Shown in pieces: positions 17,142-25,418 of a stretch of 64,000 bases of DNA (its first letter is position 1; every line of letters begins with the position of its first letter). A program made the position numbers and the translations under genes. The notes below the pieces were generated by a model. The model had not been told where the DNA came from, searched no databases, and saw only the letters and a program-made list of their open reading frames with translations. Location of the stretch: positions 186,001 through 250,000 of the forward strand of contig NZ_JAESWC010000009.1 in the NCBI RefSeq assembly GCF_016765585.1. The letters run 5' to 3'. This stretch comes from Clostridium rhizosphaerae (GTDB taxonomy: Bacteria; Bacillota; Clostridia; Clostridiales; Clostridiaceae).

Positions 17142-17563
17142 GAATAAAATATATACAATGCAATAAAGTTCTTGCATTAATGGTGTCGCAGATTATCTAG
17201 TCTTCAAGGATTTTTGGGACACAATTAATGTATAAGAACTTTTGCATTGTATAAAAAAATCGCTTCAAAAGAGCGATATTTTTATGCTGCTATGTTTAAA
17301 AAATAAATAGCTGGCAATACTTTTAAATGACCTCAATATTATAATCCATAAATTACGTAGTGAGCAGTTGGTCTATCCCCCTAGCCGGCTGCTCTTCTAT
17401 TTTATATAAAAATTGGAAATATTTAAACTTTTACTTCAACTTTTTCGTAATAGTAGTATAATATATAGATAAACGATACGTGAACAGTTGAAGTTATTTA
17501 ACTAATATGATAATTTGGACTAGCAGGTTTTTACTTTTAATATTTATGGGGATGGTGCGGGAT
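17142..17563. other. Gene-free stretch with a long palindrome and two terminators
   Basis: Contains the 100-bp palindrome at 17152-17253, a terminator ATCGCT / AGCGAT (17259-17264 with 17272-17277, then ATTTTT) that probably ends the CapA transcript, and a second hairpin GAGCAG / CTGCTC (17362-17367 with 17389-17394, then T-rich). The promoter of the following LCP gene should lie near TATAAT at about 17457. Confidence 0.6.
17152..17253. repeat. Long inverted repeat, MITE-like
   Basis: Arms of 34 nt (17154-17187 and 17218-17251) pair almost throughout: TACAATGCA..AGTTCTT..GTGTC against GACAC..AAGAACT..TGCATTGTA, with a 30-nt loop. A near-identical solitary arm lies at 41329-41360, so the arm is dispersed. 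The outer ends read TATACAATG / CATTGTATA. Confidence 0.7.
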
Positions 17564-18835
17564 ATGTGGAAACTTAAGGATTTTTCCTTTAAAAAGCTCT
17601 CAAAGAAAAATAAGATAATAACAATTAGTGTATCTGCTGCAGTTATAGTAGTTGGTTCAATAGCTGGGGCTTATTTGTATGCAAGAAACTCTTATAATAA
17701 TATTTTAGCAACGGAAGCACAAAAGCCGCCTGCTGAAGATACGTATACTCCAGAAACACCTGTTCAGGAAGAAATACAGGATGTTGATTATGGTCTTGAA
17801 TCAGACATAGTTAATATTCTTTTGGTCGGGGTTGATACTAGAGGAGAATTTGATGATTCAAGAACGGATTCAATGATAATCGCAACAGTTGATCCTAAGA
17901 ATAAAAAGGTTAAGCTTACTTCACTTATGAGAGATATGTATGTTGAAATTCCAGGAAGAGGCTATCAGAAAATTAATTCAGCCTTTGAGCTTGGAGGAAT
18001 AGAACTTCTTAAAAAGACTATAAAATATAATTTTGGAATTTCCTTAGATAAATATGTAGCAATTGATTTTAAAGGTTTTCAGGAACTTATTGATACTCTA
18101 GATGGCGTAGAGCTTGAAGTAAAGGATTATGAAGTTAAAGAAATCAATAAATATATTGAAGATGTAAATGGTGACAGTTCCACACTGCTTCAAGGACCAG
18201 GAGTTCAGAAGCTTAATGGACAGCAAGCCTTATCCTACAGCAGGATAAGGAAAGTAGGAAACAATGACTTTGAAAGAACAGAAAGACAAAGAAGGGTTCT
18301 TTCGCTTCTTCTTTCAAAGATTAAGGAAACAAAGGTTACAAGTTATCCTAAGCTTTATTCAACAATATCACCATATTTGAAAACAAACATAGAGTTTGAA
18401 CCTATGCTTAAATTGGTTTATACAGTATACAAGCTTGATAACTTTACCCCTGAGACTACCAGAATACCAGTAGATAATCATTTTAAAGACATGAAAATAA
18501 ATGGAGCAGCGGTTTTGGTTCCAGACTTAAACTATAACGCTAAAGAGATTTTTAAATTTATTTATGGTACAGTGCCAGGAAAGCTGTCAGTGCCTAATAA
18601 CAGCAAGGTATATAATGCAGACATAATAGAGGCTGAAAAGAAAAAGGAAACCACAACCCCGGCTTCTACAACGCCGCAAACACAAACTCAGCCGCCGGCA
18701 TCGGAACAAAAGCCAGCTGAAACGCCGGTAAAGACGCCACCGCCAGCACAAAATCCAGCTGAAACGCCAGTACAGGCGCCTCCGCCGGCAAATCAAAATC
18801 CAGTACAGCCTCCTTTAACACCACCACCTAGCTAA
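17564..18835 (+). CDS. LytR-CpsA-Psr (LCP) family protein with Pro-rich tail
   Basis: About 423 residues if ATG 17564 (MWKLKDF) is used; upstream ATGs at 17507 and 17552 have no better ribosome binding site, so the start is uncertain. One membrane helix (about 20-40) is followed by the LCP domain: ILLVGVDTRGEFDDSRTDSM, LMRDMYVEIPGRGYQKINSA, QALSYSRIRKVGNNDFERTE. These enzymes attach secondary polymers to peptidoglycan, with the conserved Arg/Asp residues gripping the polyprenyl-phosphate donor. The last 70 residues are Pro/Thr/Gln/Ala-rich with a repeated (K/N)PAETPV block, probably a wall-spanning tail. A second LCP protein is at 46509-47597. Confidence 0.9.
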   Translation: MWKLKDFSFKKLSKKNKIITISVSAAVIVVGSIAGAYLYARNSYNNILATEAQKPPAEDTYTPETPVQEEIQDVDYGLESDIVNILLVGVDTRGEFDDSRTDSMIIATVDPKNKKVKLTSLMRDMYVEIPGRGYQKINSAFELGGIELLKKTIKYNFGISLDKYVAIDFKGFQELIDTLDGVELEVKDYEVKEINKYIEDVNGDSSTLLQGPGVQKLNGQQALSYSRIRKVGNNDFERTERQRRVLSLLLSKIKETKVTSYPKLYSTISPYLKTNIEFEPMLKLVYTVYKLDNFTPETTRIPVDNHFKDMKINGAAVLVPDLNYNAKEIFKFIYGTVPGKLSVPNNSKVYNADIIEAEKKKETTTPASTTPQTQTQPPASEQKPAETPVKTPPPAQNPAETPVQAPPPANQNPVQPPLTPPPS

Positions 18836-18863
18836 CCTAAAAAATATAATATTTTGTATAAAT

Positions 18864-18910
18864 AAAAACACACCGAAATTTCAAATTAAAATGAATTTCG
18901 GTGTGTTTTT
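18864..18910. terminator. Bidirectional terminator between LCP and response regulator genes
   Basis: CACACCGAAATT / AATTTCGGTGTG (18869-18880 with 18894-18905), flanked by A5 on the left and T-rich sequence on the right. It serves the converging genes on both strands. Confidence 0.88.
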
Positions 18911-19596
18911 TAATGCTTTTTCCATCTGTAGCCTACTCCCCAGACTGTTTCTATATACTCAGGCTTTGAGGGTACAGCTTCTATTTTTTCTCTTAATCTT
19001 CTAATATTTACATCAACTATTTTTGTATCTCCAAAATATTCATAGCCCCAAACTATGTTTAATAGCTCATCCCTCGTAAAGGCTTTGCTTTCATTCTCCA
19101 TAAAGGTTTTTAAAAGCATAAATTCCTTTGGAGTAAGATCAATTTCTTTATCTTCCTTATAAGCATTCATAGAAAAGCTGTCTATTTTTATTTGACCTGA
19201 GGTTAATATATTAGTAATCTCTGCCTTAGGCGCTCCTATACGTCTAAGCAGTGACTTGACCCTAGCTATAAGCTCAAGCGGATTAAAAGGTTTAACCATA
19301 TAATCATCCGCTCCAAATTCAAGCCCCATTATCTTATCCATATCCTGACCTTTAGCAGTGAGCATTATAATTCCTATGTTAGGCAAATAGCTTCTAAGAA
19401 TTTCGCAGGTCTTAAAGCCGTCAATTCCAGGCAGCATCAAATCAAGTATGACAACTTGAGGGTCTTCCTTTTGAGCCGTTTTTATACCCTCTTCCCCAGA
19501 AGGTGCTTCAAAAACCTTAAAGTTGTTTCTTTCAAAATTTATCTTAACAAATTTTCTTATTGATTCTTCATCTTCTATTATTAGTACCTTGTACAT
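18910..19596 (-). CDS. OmpR/PhoB-family response regulator
   Basis: 228 residues from ATG 19596 (AGAGGTGG upstream). Receiver domain with acidic pair E8/D9, phospho-acceptor D52 in VVILDLMLPGIDG, and the lysine in VKPFNPLELIARV. The C-terminal winged helix ends in GVGYRWKKH. It is transcribed away from a histidine kinase gene whose start lies 160 bases to the right; the two are almost certainly partners. The kinase operon also holds an unknown anchored protein, so envelope-stress control is plausible but not shown. Confidence 0.92.
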   Translation of the reverse strand: MYKVLIIEDEESIRKFVKINFERNNFKVFEAPSGEEGIKTAQKEDPQVVILDLMLPGIDGFKTCEILRSYLPNIGIIMLTAKGQDMDKIMGLEFGADDYMVKPFNPLELIARVKSLLRRIGAPKAEITNILTSGQIKIDSFSMNAYKEDKEIDLTPKEFMLLKTFMENESKAFTRDELLNIVWGYEYFGDTKIVDVNIRRLREKIEAVPSKPEYIETVWGVGYRWKKH

Positions 19597-19757
19597 CAAA
19601 ATCCACCTCTTTTCAAAACCAGGTATAGATTAAGTTTATCATCCTATATTATTAAAATGGTTACAATTTAATTACAAGTAAGTTTTGCTGATATATAGAG
19701 TTTATTTTTAATGATATAATTATAAATCATGAAAAGTAAAGATAGAAGGTGATTTTT

Positions 19758-21161
19758 TTGAAGAGTATAACTCAAAGATTAGTATTAAGCTATTTTATAG
19801 TAATACTTATAACTGTAAGCGTTTTAGAAGTTTTCTTGATTTCTGCCTTAGACAAGTATTACAACAATAATATGAAGGAGCTTGTTGGAAATCAAATTAA
19901 AGCTTCAGCAGACTTTTATAATAATTATTTTTCATCTTCTAGTCTTGAAAAGAATATTGAAGATAATGCAGATATATTTTGGAAAAATACAAATGCAGAA
20001 GTTCAAATAATTAATAAGGATAAAAAGATGCTTTTAGATTCTGTTGGTAATTTTACAGAGGATAAGGTTGAGGCTGAGGATGTGGAAAAAGCCTTAGAAG
20101 GAAAGCTAAGCAGCACTACGGCCAAGGATAAAGCGACAGGGGAAAGGATAATGTATATGTCCTATCCTCTGATGTCTTCAGGGAAAATTGAAGGTGTACT
20201 AAGATTTGTAACCTCTCTTTCAGAGGTAGATGAAATTACTAAAAGAATAACTTACATATTTGCGTCTTTAGGACTTGTGGTAATAGTAATATCCAGTTTG
20301 ATAAGCATAAAAATTTCCAACTCTATTGTAAAACCTATTAAAGAAGTCACTAATATGGCTAAAAGAATTGCAGAAGGCAAGTTCAATGAAAGGCTGAGCA
20401 TACATAGAAAGGACGAGATAGGAACTCTTTCAATGGCTTTTAACTCCATGACAGAGGAAATATTAAAAAATGATAAGCTTAAAAATGAGTTTATAGCTTC
20501 TGTTTCTCATGAGCTTAGAACTCCTCTTACCTCTATCAAGGGATGGGCATCAACACTTAAGACAGGGCAATTGGACAATAAAAGCGAGATAATAGATGGC
20601 CTCAATATTATAGAAAAAGAAAGCGACAGGCTTACTTTAATGGTTGAGGAGCTTCTTGATTTTTCAAGATTTATTTCGGGAAAGGTATCCTTAAAGAAGG
20701 ATTATATAGATATTAGAAATAATCTTTTATATTTAGAAAAACAGTTTACGCCAAGGGCAAATCGTCAAAATATTAATTTTACAGTAAGGCTTCAGGAAAA
20801 TATGAGTCTAATATTTGCTGATGAAAATAGAGTTAATCAGGTTATTATAAATATCTTAGACAACGCTTTTAAATTTACTCCTGCAGATGGGAACGTAGAG
20901 ATGACATGTGCTGAGGAAGAAGATAGTATAGTGATAAGAGTTTCAGATACAGGACTGGGTATTCCTAAGGAGGAACTTCCTCATGTGATGGAAAAGTTTT
21001 TTAAAGGAAAGAGCAGTATGTCTAAAAACGGTCTTGGATTATCTATAAGCAGGGAGATAATGGAACTTCATGGCGGGACAATAAGTATTCAAAGTACATA
21101 TGGAGAAGGTACAACAGTAACTATAAAATTTCCTGTAAATAAAGAAGGTGAAAAGGCTTGA
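19758..21161 (+). CDS. Membrane sensor histidine kinase
   Basis: About 467 residues from TTG 19758, which AAGGTG precedes at six bases; a GTG at 19749 overlaps that site. Order: membrane helix 1 (about 8-30), an extracytoplasmic sensor of about 130 residues, helix 2 (about 165-187), HAMP, and HisKA with the phospho-accepting H251 in SVSHELRTPLTSIKGW. The HATPase domain follows with N-box DNAFKFTPADG and G-boxes DTGLGIPKEE and KNGLGLSISREI. It is divergent from its likely partner regulator at 18910-19596. The stop overlaps the TTG start of the next gene. Confidence 0.92.
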   Translation: MKSITQRLVLSYFIVILITVSVLEVFLISALDKYYNNNMKELVGNQIKASADFYNNYFSSSSLEKNIEDNADIFWKNTNAEVQIINKDKKMLLDSVGNFTEDKVEAEDVEKALEGKLSSTTAKDKATGERIMYMSYPLMSSGKIEGVLRFVTSLSEVDEITKRITYIFASLGLVVIVISSLISIKISNSIVKPIKEVTNMAKRIAEGKFNERLSIHRKDEIGTLSMAFNSMTEEILKNDKLKNEFIASVSHELRTPLTSIKGWASTLKTGQLDNKSEIIDGLNIIEKESDRLTLMVEELLDFSRFISGKVSLKKDYIDIRNNLLYLEKQFTPRANRQNINFTVRLQENMSLIFADENRVNQVIINILDNAFKFTPADGNVEMTCAEEEDSIVIRVSDTGLGIPKEELPHVMEKFFKGKSSMSKNGLGLSISREIMELHGGTISIQSTYGEGTTVTIKFPVNKEGEKA

Positions 21162-22504
21162 AAAGGATATATTTAGTTCTTTTTAGTGTAATTTTAATAG
21201 TTATATATTTATTGTACAGCAGTTTGGATTTGTCCTTAAATGCAGAGATAACACCAAGAAAGTTAGTAAAATCTCCTATAGAAGGCGATTGGGTAGTAAA
21301 TAAAACCGTTGCTTTTGGAGATAAAAGTTTAGGTGACAAGGATAAAAATGAATGGCTTAATAAGCCTGCAAGCTTTAATAATAAAACTGCTGTTTTTGAT
21401 GATAAGCTATGTGATTCTCCAAACTATAAGGTGAAGCTTGTTAATGCATACAATTACTTTTGGGATAATTTTAAGATAAACCCTAAAACCTTAGGGCTTA
21501 AGGAGGAGAAGGTAGAAGTTATAACGATAAGTTCTAAGGATAAGTACTATGACGAGTATGTTAGAATAAATGAAAATTCTATAGTAAAACAAAACGAAGA
21601 TACCCTTTTGTTCTTTAAAAAAAGTGACAGCAGCAAAACTTCCGATGCTAAAAATAAAGAAAATTTTATTGATTATAAGAGTATTGCTTCCGCAAAGGAA
21701 AAAGAAACAAAGGATAAGTCAGGAGTATTGCTGGGTTTAAGAGATGCAAAAGGAACTTATAGAACAGTTTGGATAAGCTATATTAATAAAAGTTTTATGC
21801 CTGTAACTGAGGTTAATAATATACTTCTTCCAAGGATGGACGGGTTTTGGCAGCTTGGAGTTGATAATAATTTATGGGCATATCCAATGAAAAAAGACAT
21901 AAATAAGGACAATTATAAGAATATAAAAGATTTTAAGGAAGATAATAGTGCAGTAATAAATTTTGTGGGAAGTGATTATATTTCTATTGAAACAAGTGAC
22001 AAAAAGCTTCAGGTACTTCCTATAGATAATCTAAAAAGCACTCCATTGAAGTTTGCAGCGGCTTTTGGGCAAGGGCTGCCAAATTCTATTCTTAATGAGG
22101 ATAGCAGTGGAAAGGATACAGCAAATTTTAATGAAAGTAACTGGGGAGTTTTTAGAAGAGCAGGCAGATGGATTTTTAGGTCGAGAAAAAATACAGATGA
22201 AAAGAGCTATAAAGACTTTGATATGAGCTATTCAATCACAAAGAGCATGATTAGATATGATGAATTATATCCTTCTTTTAGTGAAATAAAAGAAAAGGAA
22301 TCAGAGGCAGTTGATGCATTTTCATCTCCTAACAGAGATTTTGATGTTATAATCACAAACACTGATATACTAGTAGTTCCAATAAAGAATGGGAAGCTTG
22401 GCGAAGTACAAAACAGGATTACGCTTAAAAAAGGTGAAGCACCTGTAATGGCTCATTGGGCCACAGGAAGCTACGTTGACGATTGGACCAAAATAGCAAG
22501 ATAG
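21158..22504 (+). CDS. Unknown membrane-anchored extracytoplasmic protein
   Basis: 448 residues from TTG 21158, overlapping the kinase stop (TTGA), with GAAGGTG upstream, so it is translationally coupled to the kinase. One hydrophobic segment (about 4-22) acts as signal or anchor; the rest is soluble, rich in Lys, Asp and Asn, with scattered Trp (DGFWQLGVDNNLWAYP, WIFRSRKNTDE, MAHWATGSYVDDWTK). I do not recognise a domain. The coupling suggests it senses a signal for, or modulates, the kinase. No catalytic motif is visible. Confidence 0.7.
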   Translation: MKRIYLVLFSVILIVIYLLYSSLDLSLNAEITPRKLVKSPIEGDWVVNKTVAFGDKSLGDKDKNEWLNKPASFNNKTAVFDDKLCDSPNYKVKLVNAYNYFWDNFKINPKTLGLKEEKVEVITISSKDKYYDEYVRINENSIVKQNEDTLLFFKKSDSSKTSDAKNKENFIDYKSIASAKEKETKDKSGVLLGLRDAKGTYRTVWISYINKSFMPVTEVNNILLPRMDGFWQLGVDNNLWAYPMKKDINKDNYKNIKDFKEDNSAVINFVGSDYISIETSDKKLQVLPIDNLKSTPLKFAAAFGQGLPNSILNEDSSGKDTANFNESNWGVFRRAGRWIFRSRKNTDEKSYKDFDMSYSITKSMIRYDELYPSFSEIKEKESEAVDAFSSPNRDFDVIITNTDILVVPIKNGKLGEVQNRITLKKGEAPVMAHWATGSYVDDWTKIAR

Positions 22505-22613
22505 AAATTTGTAATCACTTTGTAATAATTTGATAATTTATTTGAAACCTCTCCCTAATTATTACGTTATATACTTTAATTAGACAATTAAGTGGAGATG
22601 GGAGAGGATTTTG

Positions 22614-23531
22614 ATGAAATCAAGAAAAAAACGTAGAATAGGCTTTAAGGTATTAATGATAATGCTGGCAATAGTCATTTCAGCTGCAATGTTATATCTT
22701 AAGCTTGATATAGCTAGAGCAACAGCAAAGGTTGATAATATACAACAATATGACAATAGTGTACAAGCTTCAGCGAAAAGTAATGCTGATAAGAATATAG
22801 AGGATAAAAAGGATGTACAGCCTGAAGAAAAAACTAAGCAAGAAGTACCAGTAAAGCAGGTAGAGACTAATGAGACAAAAAATATAGTAGTTACTTCTGC
22901 AAAAAATAATGATACAAGTAAAACAACTTCTTCAGCAAATAACAGCAACAAGGGAGCTAAGATAGCATATTTAACCTTTGATGATGGTCCATCTTATAAA
23001 GTAACTCCAGCTGTATTAGATATCTTAAAGAAGGAAAATATTAAAGCAACCTTCTTCGTTGTTGGACAAACAGTAAAAGCAAACCCAGAGCTTTTAAAAA
23101 GAGAAAAAGCAGAAGGTCATACTATTGGAAACCATACTTATTCTCATAATTATAAGTATCTTTACAGCAGTACGAATAACTTTTTAGAAGACTTAAAGAA
23201 AAATGATTCTATAATAAAATCTGTAATCGGTGATTACAACGATAAGCTAATAAGGTTTCCAGGAGGCTCTTTTGGTAAACAAGCTTATCAAAAGGCTGCA
23301 GAAGAAGCAGGCTATACTTATATAGACTGGAACTGTTTAAGCGGTGACGCTGAGTCAAAGAAAAAGTCAGTAGAGCAGCTAATACAAGGAGTTAAAAGTA
23401 CAGCAAGAGGACAGCATCAATTAACCATACTTATGCATGATGCCGCTGGAAAGGAAACAACCGCAGAGGCTCTGCCAAAGATCATTGAGTATTTAAAGGG
23501 ACAAGGGTATAAATTTGAAGTTTTAAAGTAA
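22614..23531 (+). CDS. Polysaccharide deacetylase (NodB domain), PdaA/PgdA-like
   Basis: 305 residues from ATG 22614 (GGGAGAGG upstream). N-terminal membrane helix (about 8-28), a Lys/Glu/Thr-rich linker to residue 115, then the NodB domain. Motif 1 is YLTFDDGPSYKVTP with the catalytic base and metal Asp, motif 2 is GNHTYSHNY with the metal histidines, motif 3 is RFPGGSFG, and the closing motif is ILMHDAAGKETTAEALP. These zinc enzymes remove acetyl groups from N-acetylglucosamine or N-acetylmuramic acid in peptidoglycan, giving lysozyme resistance or cortex processing. Which substrate applies cannot be fixed here. Confidence 0.92.
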   Translation: MKSRKKRRIGFKVLMIMLAIVISAAMLYLKLDIARATAKVDNIQQYDNSVQASAKSNADKNIEDKKDVQPEEKTKQEVPVKQVETNETKNIVVTSAKNNDTSKTTSSANNSNKGAKIAYLTFDDGPSYKVTPAVLDILKKENIKATFFVVGQTVKANPELLKREKAEGHTIGNHTYSHNYKYLYSSTNNFLEDLKKNDSIIKSVIGDYNDKLIRFPGGSFGKQAYQKAAEEAGYTYIDWNCLSGDAESKKKSVEQLIQGVKSTARGQHQLTILMHDAAGKETTAEALPKIIEYLKGQGYKFEVLK

Positions 23532-23535
23532 AAGG

Positions 23536-23626
23536 GGTGCTGCAAACAGCTTAAGTCGGACGCGTGCTATGTTTCAACGGATTCAAGTAACACGCTGGAT
23601 TTAGCTGTTTTGCAGCACCGTTTTAT
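23536..23626 (+). terminator. Very long palindromic terminator after the deacetylase
   Basis: GGTGCTGCAAA.CAGCT pairs with AGCTGTTTTGCAGCACC (23536-23550 against 23603-23619). The pairing continues imperfectly inward (GACGCGTGCTATG against AAGTAACACGCTGG) to a short loop, then TTTTATTTTAT. Arms of about 35 nt are far longer than a usual terminator and richer in G+C than the surroundings. Confidence 0.75.
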
Positions 23627-23897
23627 TTTATGAAGCATTTAAAATACAAAAATTTGATTGCATGGTATTATAGGATTATCATTAAATAATCTATGACATG
23701 GTTTAATCCACATATATAAAACCTTCCTCTACTAAAGCCTTATAATCTTTTGTACTAATAAGATATCTTTTTTATATTCACTAAGTTTCATTTCAGCTTG
23801 TATAAATATATAAATACACAAATATGTAAATATATAAGTATATAAATATTTATATATTTTTGTCTACAATCTGTCCATAGGACATTAACTTAATGCC
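23627..23897. other. AT-rich gap, with one possible 24-codon minus-strand ORF
   Basis: Mostly AT-rich low-complexity DNA, with near-palindromic ATATAAATATTTATATAT at about 23838-23857 and a stem CCATAGG / CCTATGG (from 23873) at the end of the XRE gene. On the minus strand a 24-codon frame (23639-23713, ATG preceded by GAGGAAGG at eight bases) is the only sign of a gene. It has no signal-peptide character. Confidence 0.35.
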
Positions 23898-25208
23898 CTA
23901 TGGTTTTATGTTTTTATAATCACTTATAAAAATATTATAGGTCTTATTATTTTCATGCATCTTCATATAATATAAACTTTTATCTAAATCTTCCTGACTG
24001 CTATTAATTTGATACAAATCTTTATACACTATGCTTAGATCAAGATAAAAATTTCTGCTTAACAAATAATTTTTACATCTATTGAGATAATTATCAGCAG
24101 TAGTGTAACTGCCTTGTAGAAACTTAACATGTCCAACTATAAGATAATAATCCATTTTACTTTTCCTTCTTAGTTCATTAAACTTTATTTCAGATAAAAG
24201 TTCTGATAATTTATTGAATTCTCCTATGTTAAAAAGGATTATCAAATGCTGTATGGAAAAAACATTAATTAATTCTTTATCATAATGATACATAGCTTTT
24301 ATCTCAGAAATTAGATATAAAGCTTCTTCAAAGCGTGATAATAGACGAAGGCAATTGATATAATTTAAATAACATTCACCTGCATCAAGACTCTTTCCGC
24401 TGTATTCAAAAAAAGTAATAGCTAGTTTTATATGATGAAGAGCTTTTTCAAAATTGAGGGTGTAAAAGTAGGCTATATTTAGTGACAAATGAATGCTTGC
24501 CAATATAGATATATAGGCTAAATCATCTATATTATCAATGAAATTCTCTAGTGTTTTAATTACTTTATTATATTCTTTTTTATGGCAGCAAATTGAGCCT
24601 ATATTATTGATTATAATATAAAACATTTTACTTTCCACTAAGTTATTTTCTCTTAGAAATAGCTGAGCTGTATATAAATATTTAAGAGCCTTTTCATAAT
24701 TTGAATTTTTCATCATAACAAAACATAGCTTATTTAGGGCAAAGGCATAGTTAATTGCATATTTTTGCTTATCAGTTTCGGAAAACTTGCTATATAACTT
24801 TATATATTTAGTTAGATTAGTAACCGTATCATTATATAGCTGTATATTAAAATAAGACATACCGACATAAAAGTTTTTATTAATATCACATGGATTACTG
24901 GATTCTGCAATTTCAATTATGTCAAAGTATTTTTTTTCGATATATAAATTTTCTAATGCTGTACATTTATCAGATGAAACAGTAGAGTTTTGATTGTGAT
25001 CAGAGGCTGTATAATTCTGAAAAAAATATTCAATAGGTATACCTAATTTATGAGAGATATGTTCAAGCTGAGGAATTGAAGGCAGCATTTTATTATTTTC
25101 TATTTTACTTAAAATAGTTCTATTTAAAATATTGCAGCACAGCTCATCCTGTCGAATATTTTTTTCTTTTCTTAAGGATTTAACTTTGTATCCTATGCAG
25201 CTTATCAA
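23898..25208 (-). CDS. XRE-family regulator with TPR domain (RNPP-like)
   Basis: 436 residues from TTG 25208, preceded by AAAGGGG; an ATG at 25247 lacks a ribosome binding site. N-terminal Cro/C1 helix-turn-helix (KVKSLRKEKNIRQDELCCNI, NRTILSKIENNKMLPSIPQL, ISHKLGIPIEYFF). The remaining 350 residues are TPR-like helix pairs (YNDTVTNLTKYIKLYSKF, YEKALKYLYTAQLFLRE, FEKALHHIKLAITFFEYSG). This is the layout of peptide-pheromone receptors of the Rap/NprR/PlcR/PrgX type. It is divergent from a membrane-anchored protease gene, a common target type for such regulators. No clear pheromone gene is seen. Confidence 0.85.
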   Translation of the reverse strand: MISCIGYKVKSLRKEKNIRQDELCCNILNRTILSKIENNKMLPSIPQLEHISHKLGIPIEYFFQNYTASDHNQNSTVSSDKCTALENLYIEKKYFDIIEIAESSNPCDINKNFYVGMSYFNIQLYNDTVTNLTKYIKLYSKFSETDKQKYAINYAFALNKLCFVMMKNSNYEKALKYLYTAQLFLRENNLVESKMFYIIINNIGSICCHKKEYNKVIKTLENFIDNIDDLAYISILASIHLSLNIAYFYTLNFEKALHHIKLAITFFEYSGKSLDAGECYLNYINCLRLLSRFEEALYLISEIKAMYHYDKELINVFSIQHLIILFNIGEFNKLSELLSEIKFNELRRKSKMDYYLIVGHVKFLQGSYTTADNYLNRCKNYLLSRNFYLDLSIVYKDLYQINSSQEDLDKSLYYMKMHENNKTYNIFISDYKNIKP

Positions 25209-25354
25209 GGTATAACCCCTTTCACAAAATGTAATTTTAAAGAACATTCTTAGAATATGGATGAAATTACAGCAAAAATGTAATTAAGCTTGTCTTATTT
25301 TTAAATAAAGTTAAAGTAAATGAAATATTCTAAATTTAAGATAATTATAGAAGT

Positions 25355-25383
25355 TTTACACTTGTTTGTAAATATTATACACT
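25355..25383 (+). promoter_or_regulatory. Promoter and possible operator of the protease gene
   Basis: TTTACA (25355-25360), 17-nt spacer, TACACT (25378-25383). The -35 box is half of an inverted repeat TTTACA-N6-TGTAAA (25355-25372), a candidate binding site for the divergently encoded XRE regulator. Confidence 0.5.
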
Positions 25384-25418
25384 AAGTATAGCAAATACGA
25401 TACAAAGGAGAAGATAAC

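Noticed and set aside
18587-18796. Antisense Arg/Cys-rich ORF
   Set aside because: It is the complement of the Pro-rich tail of the LCP gene; composition follows from that repeat.
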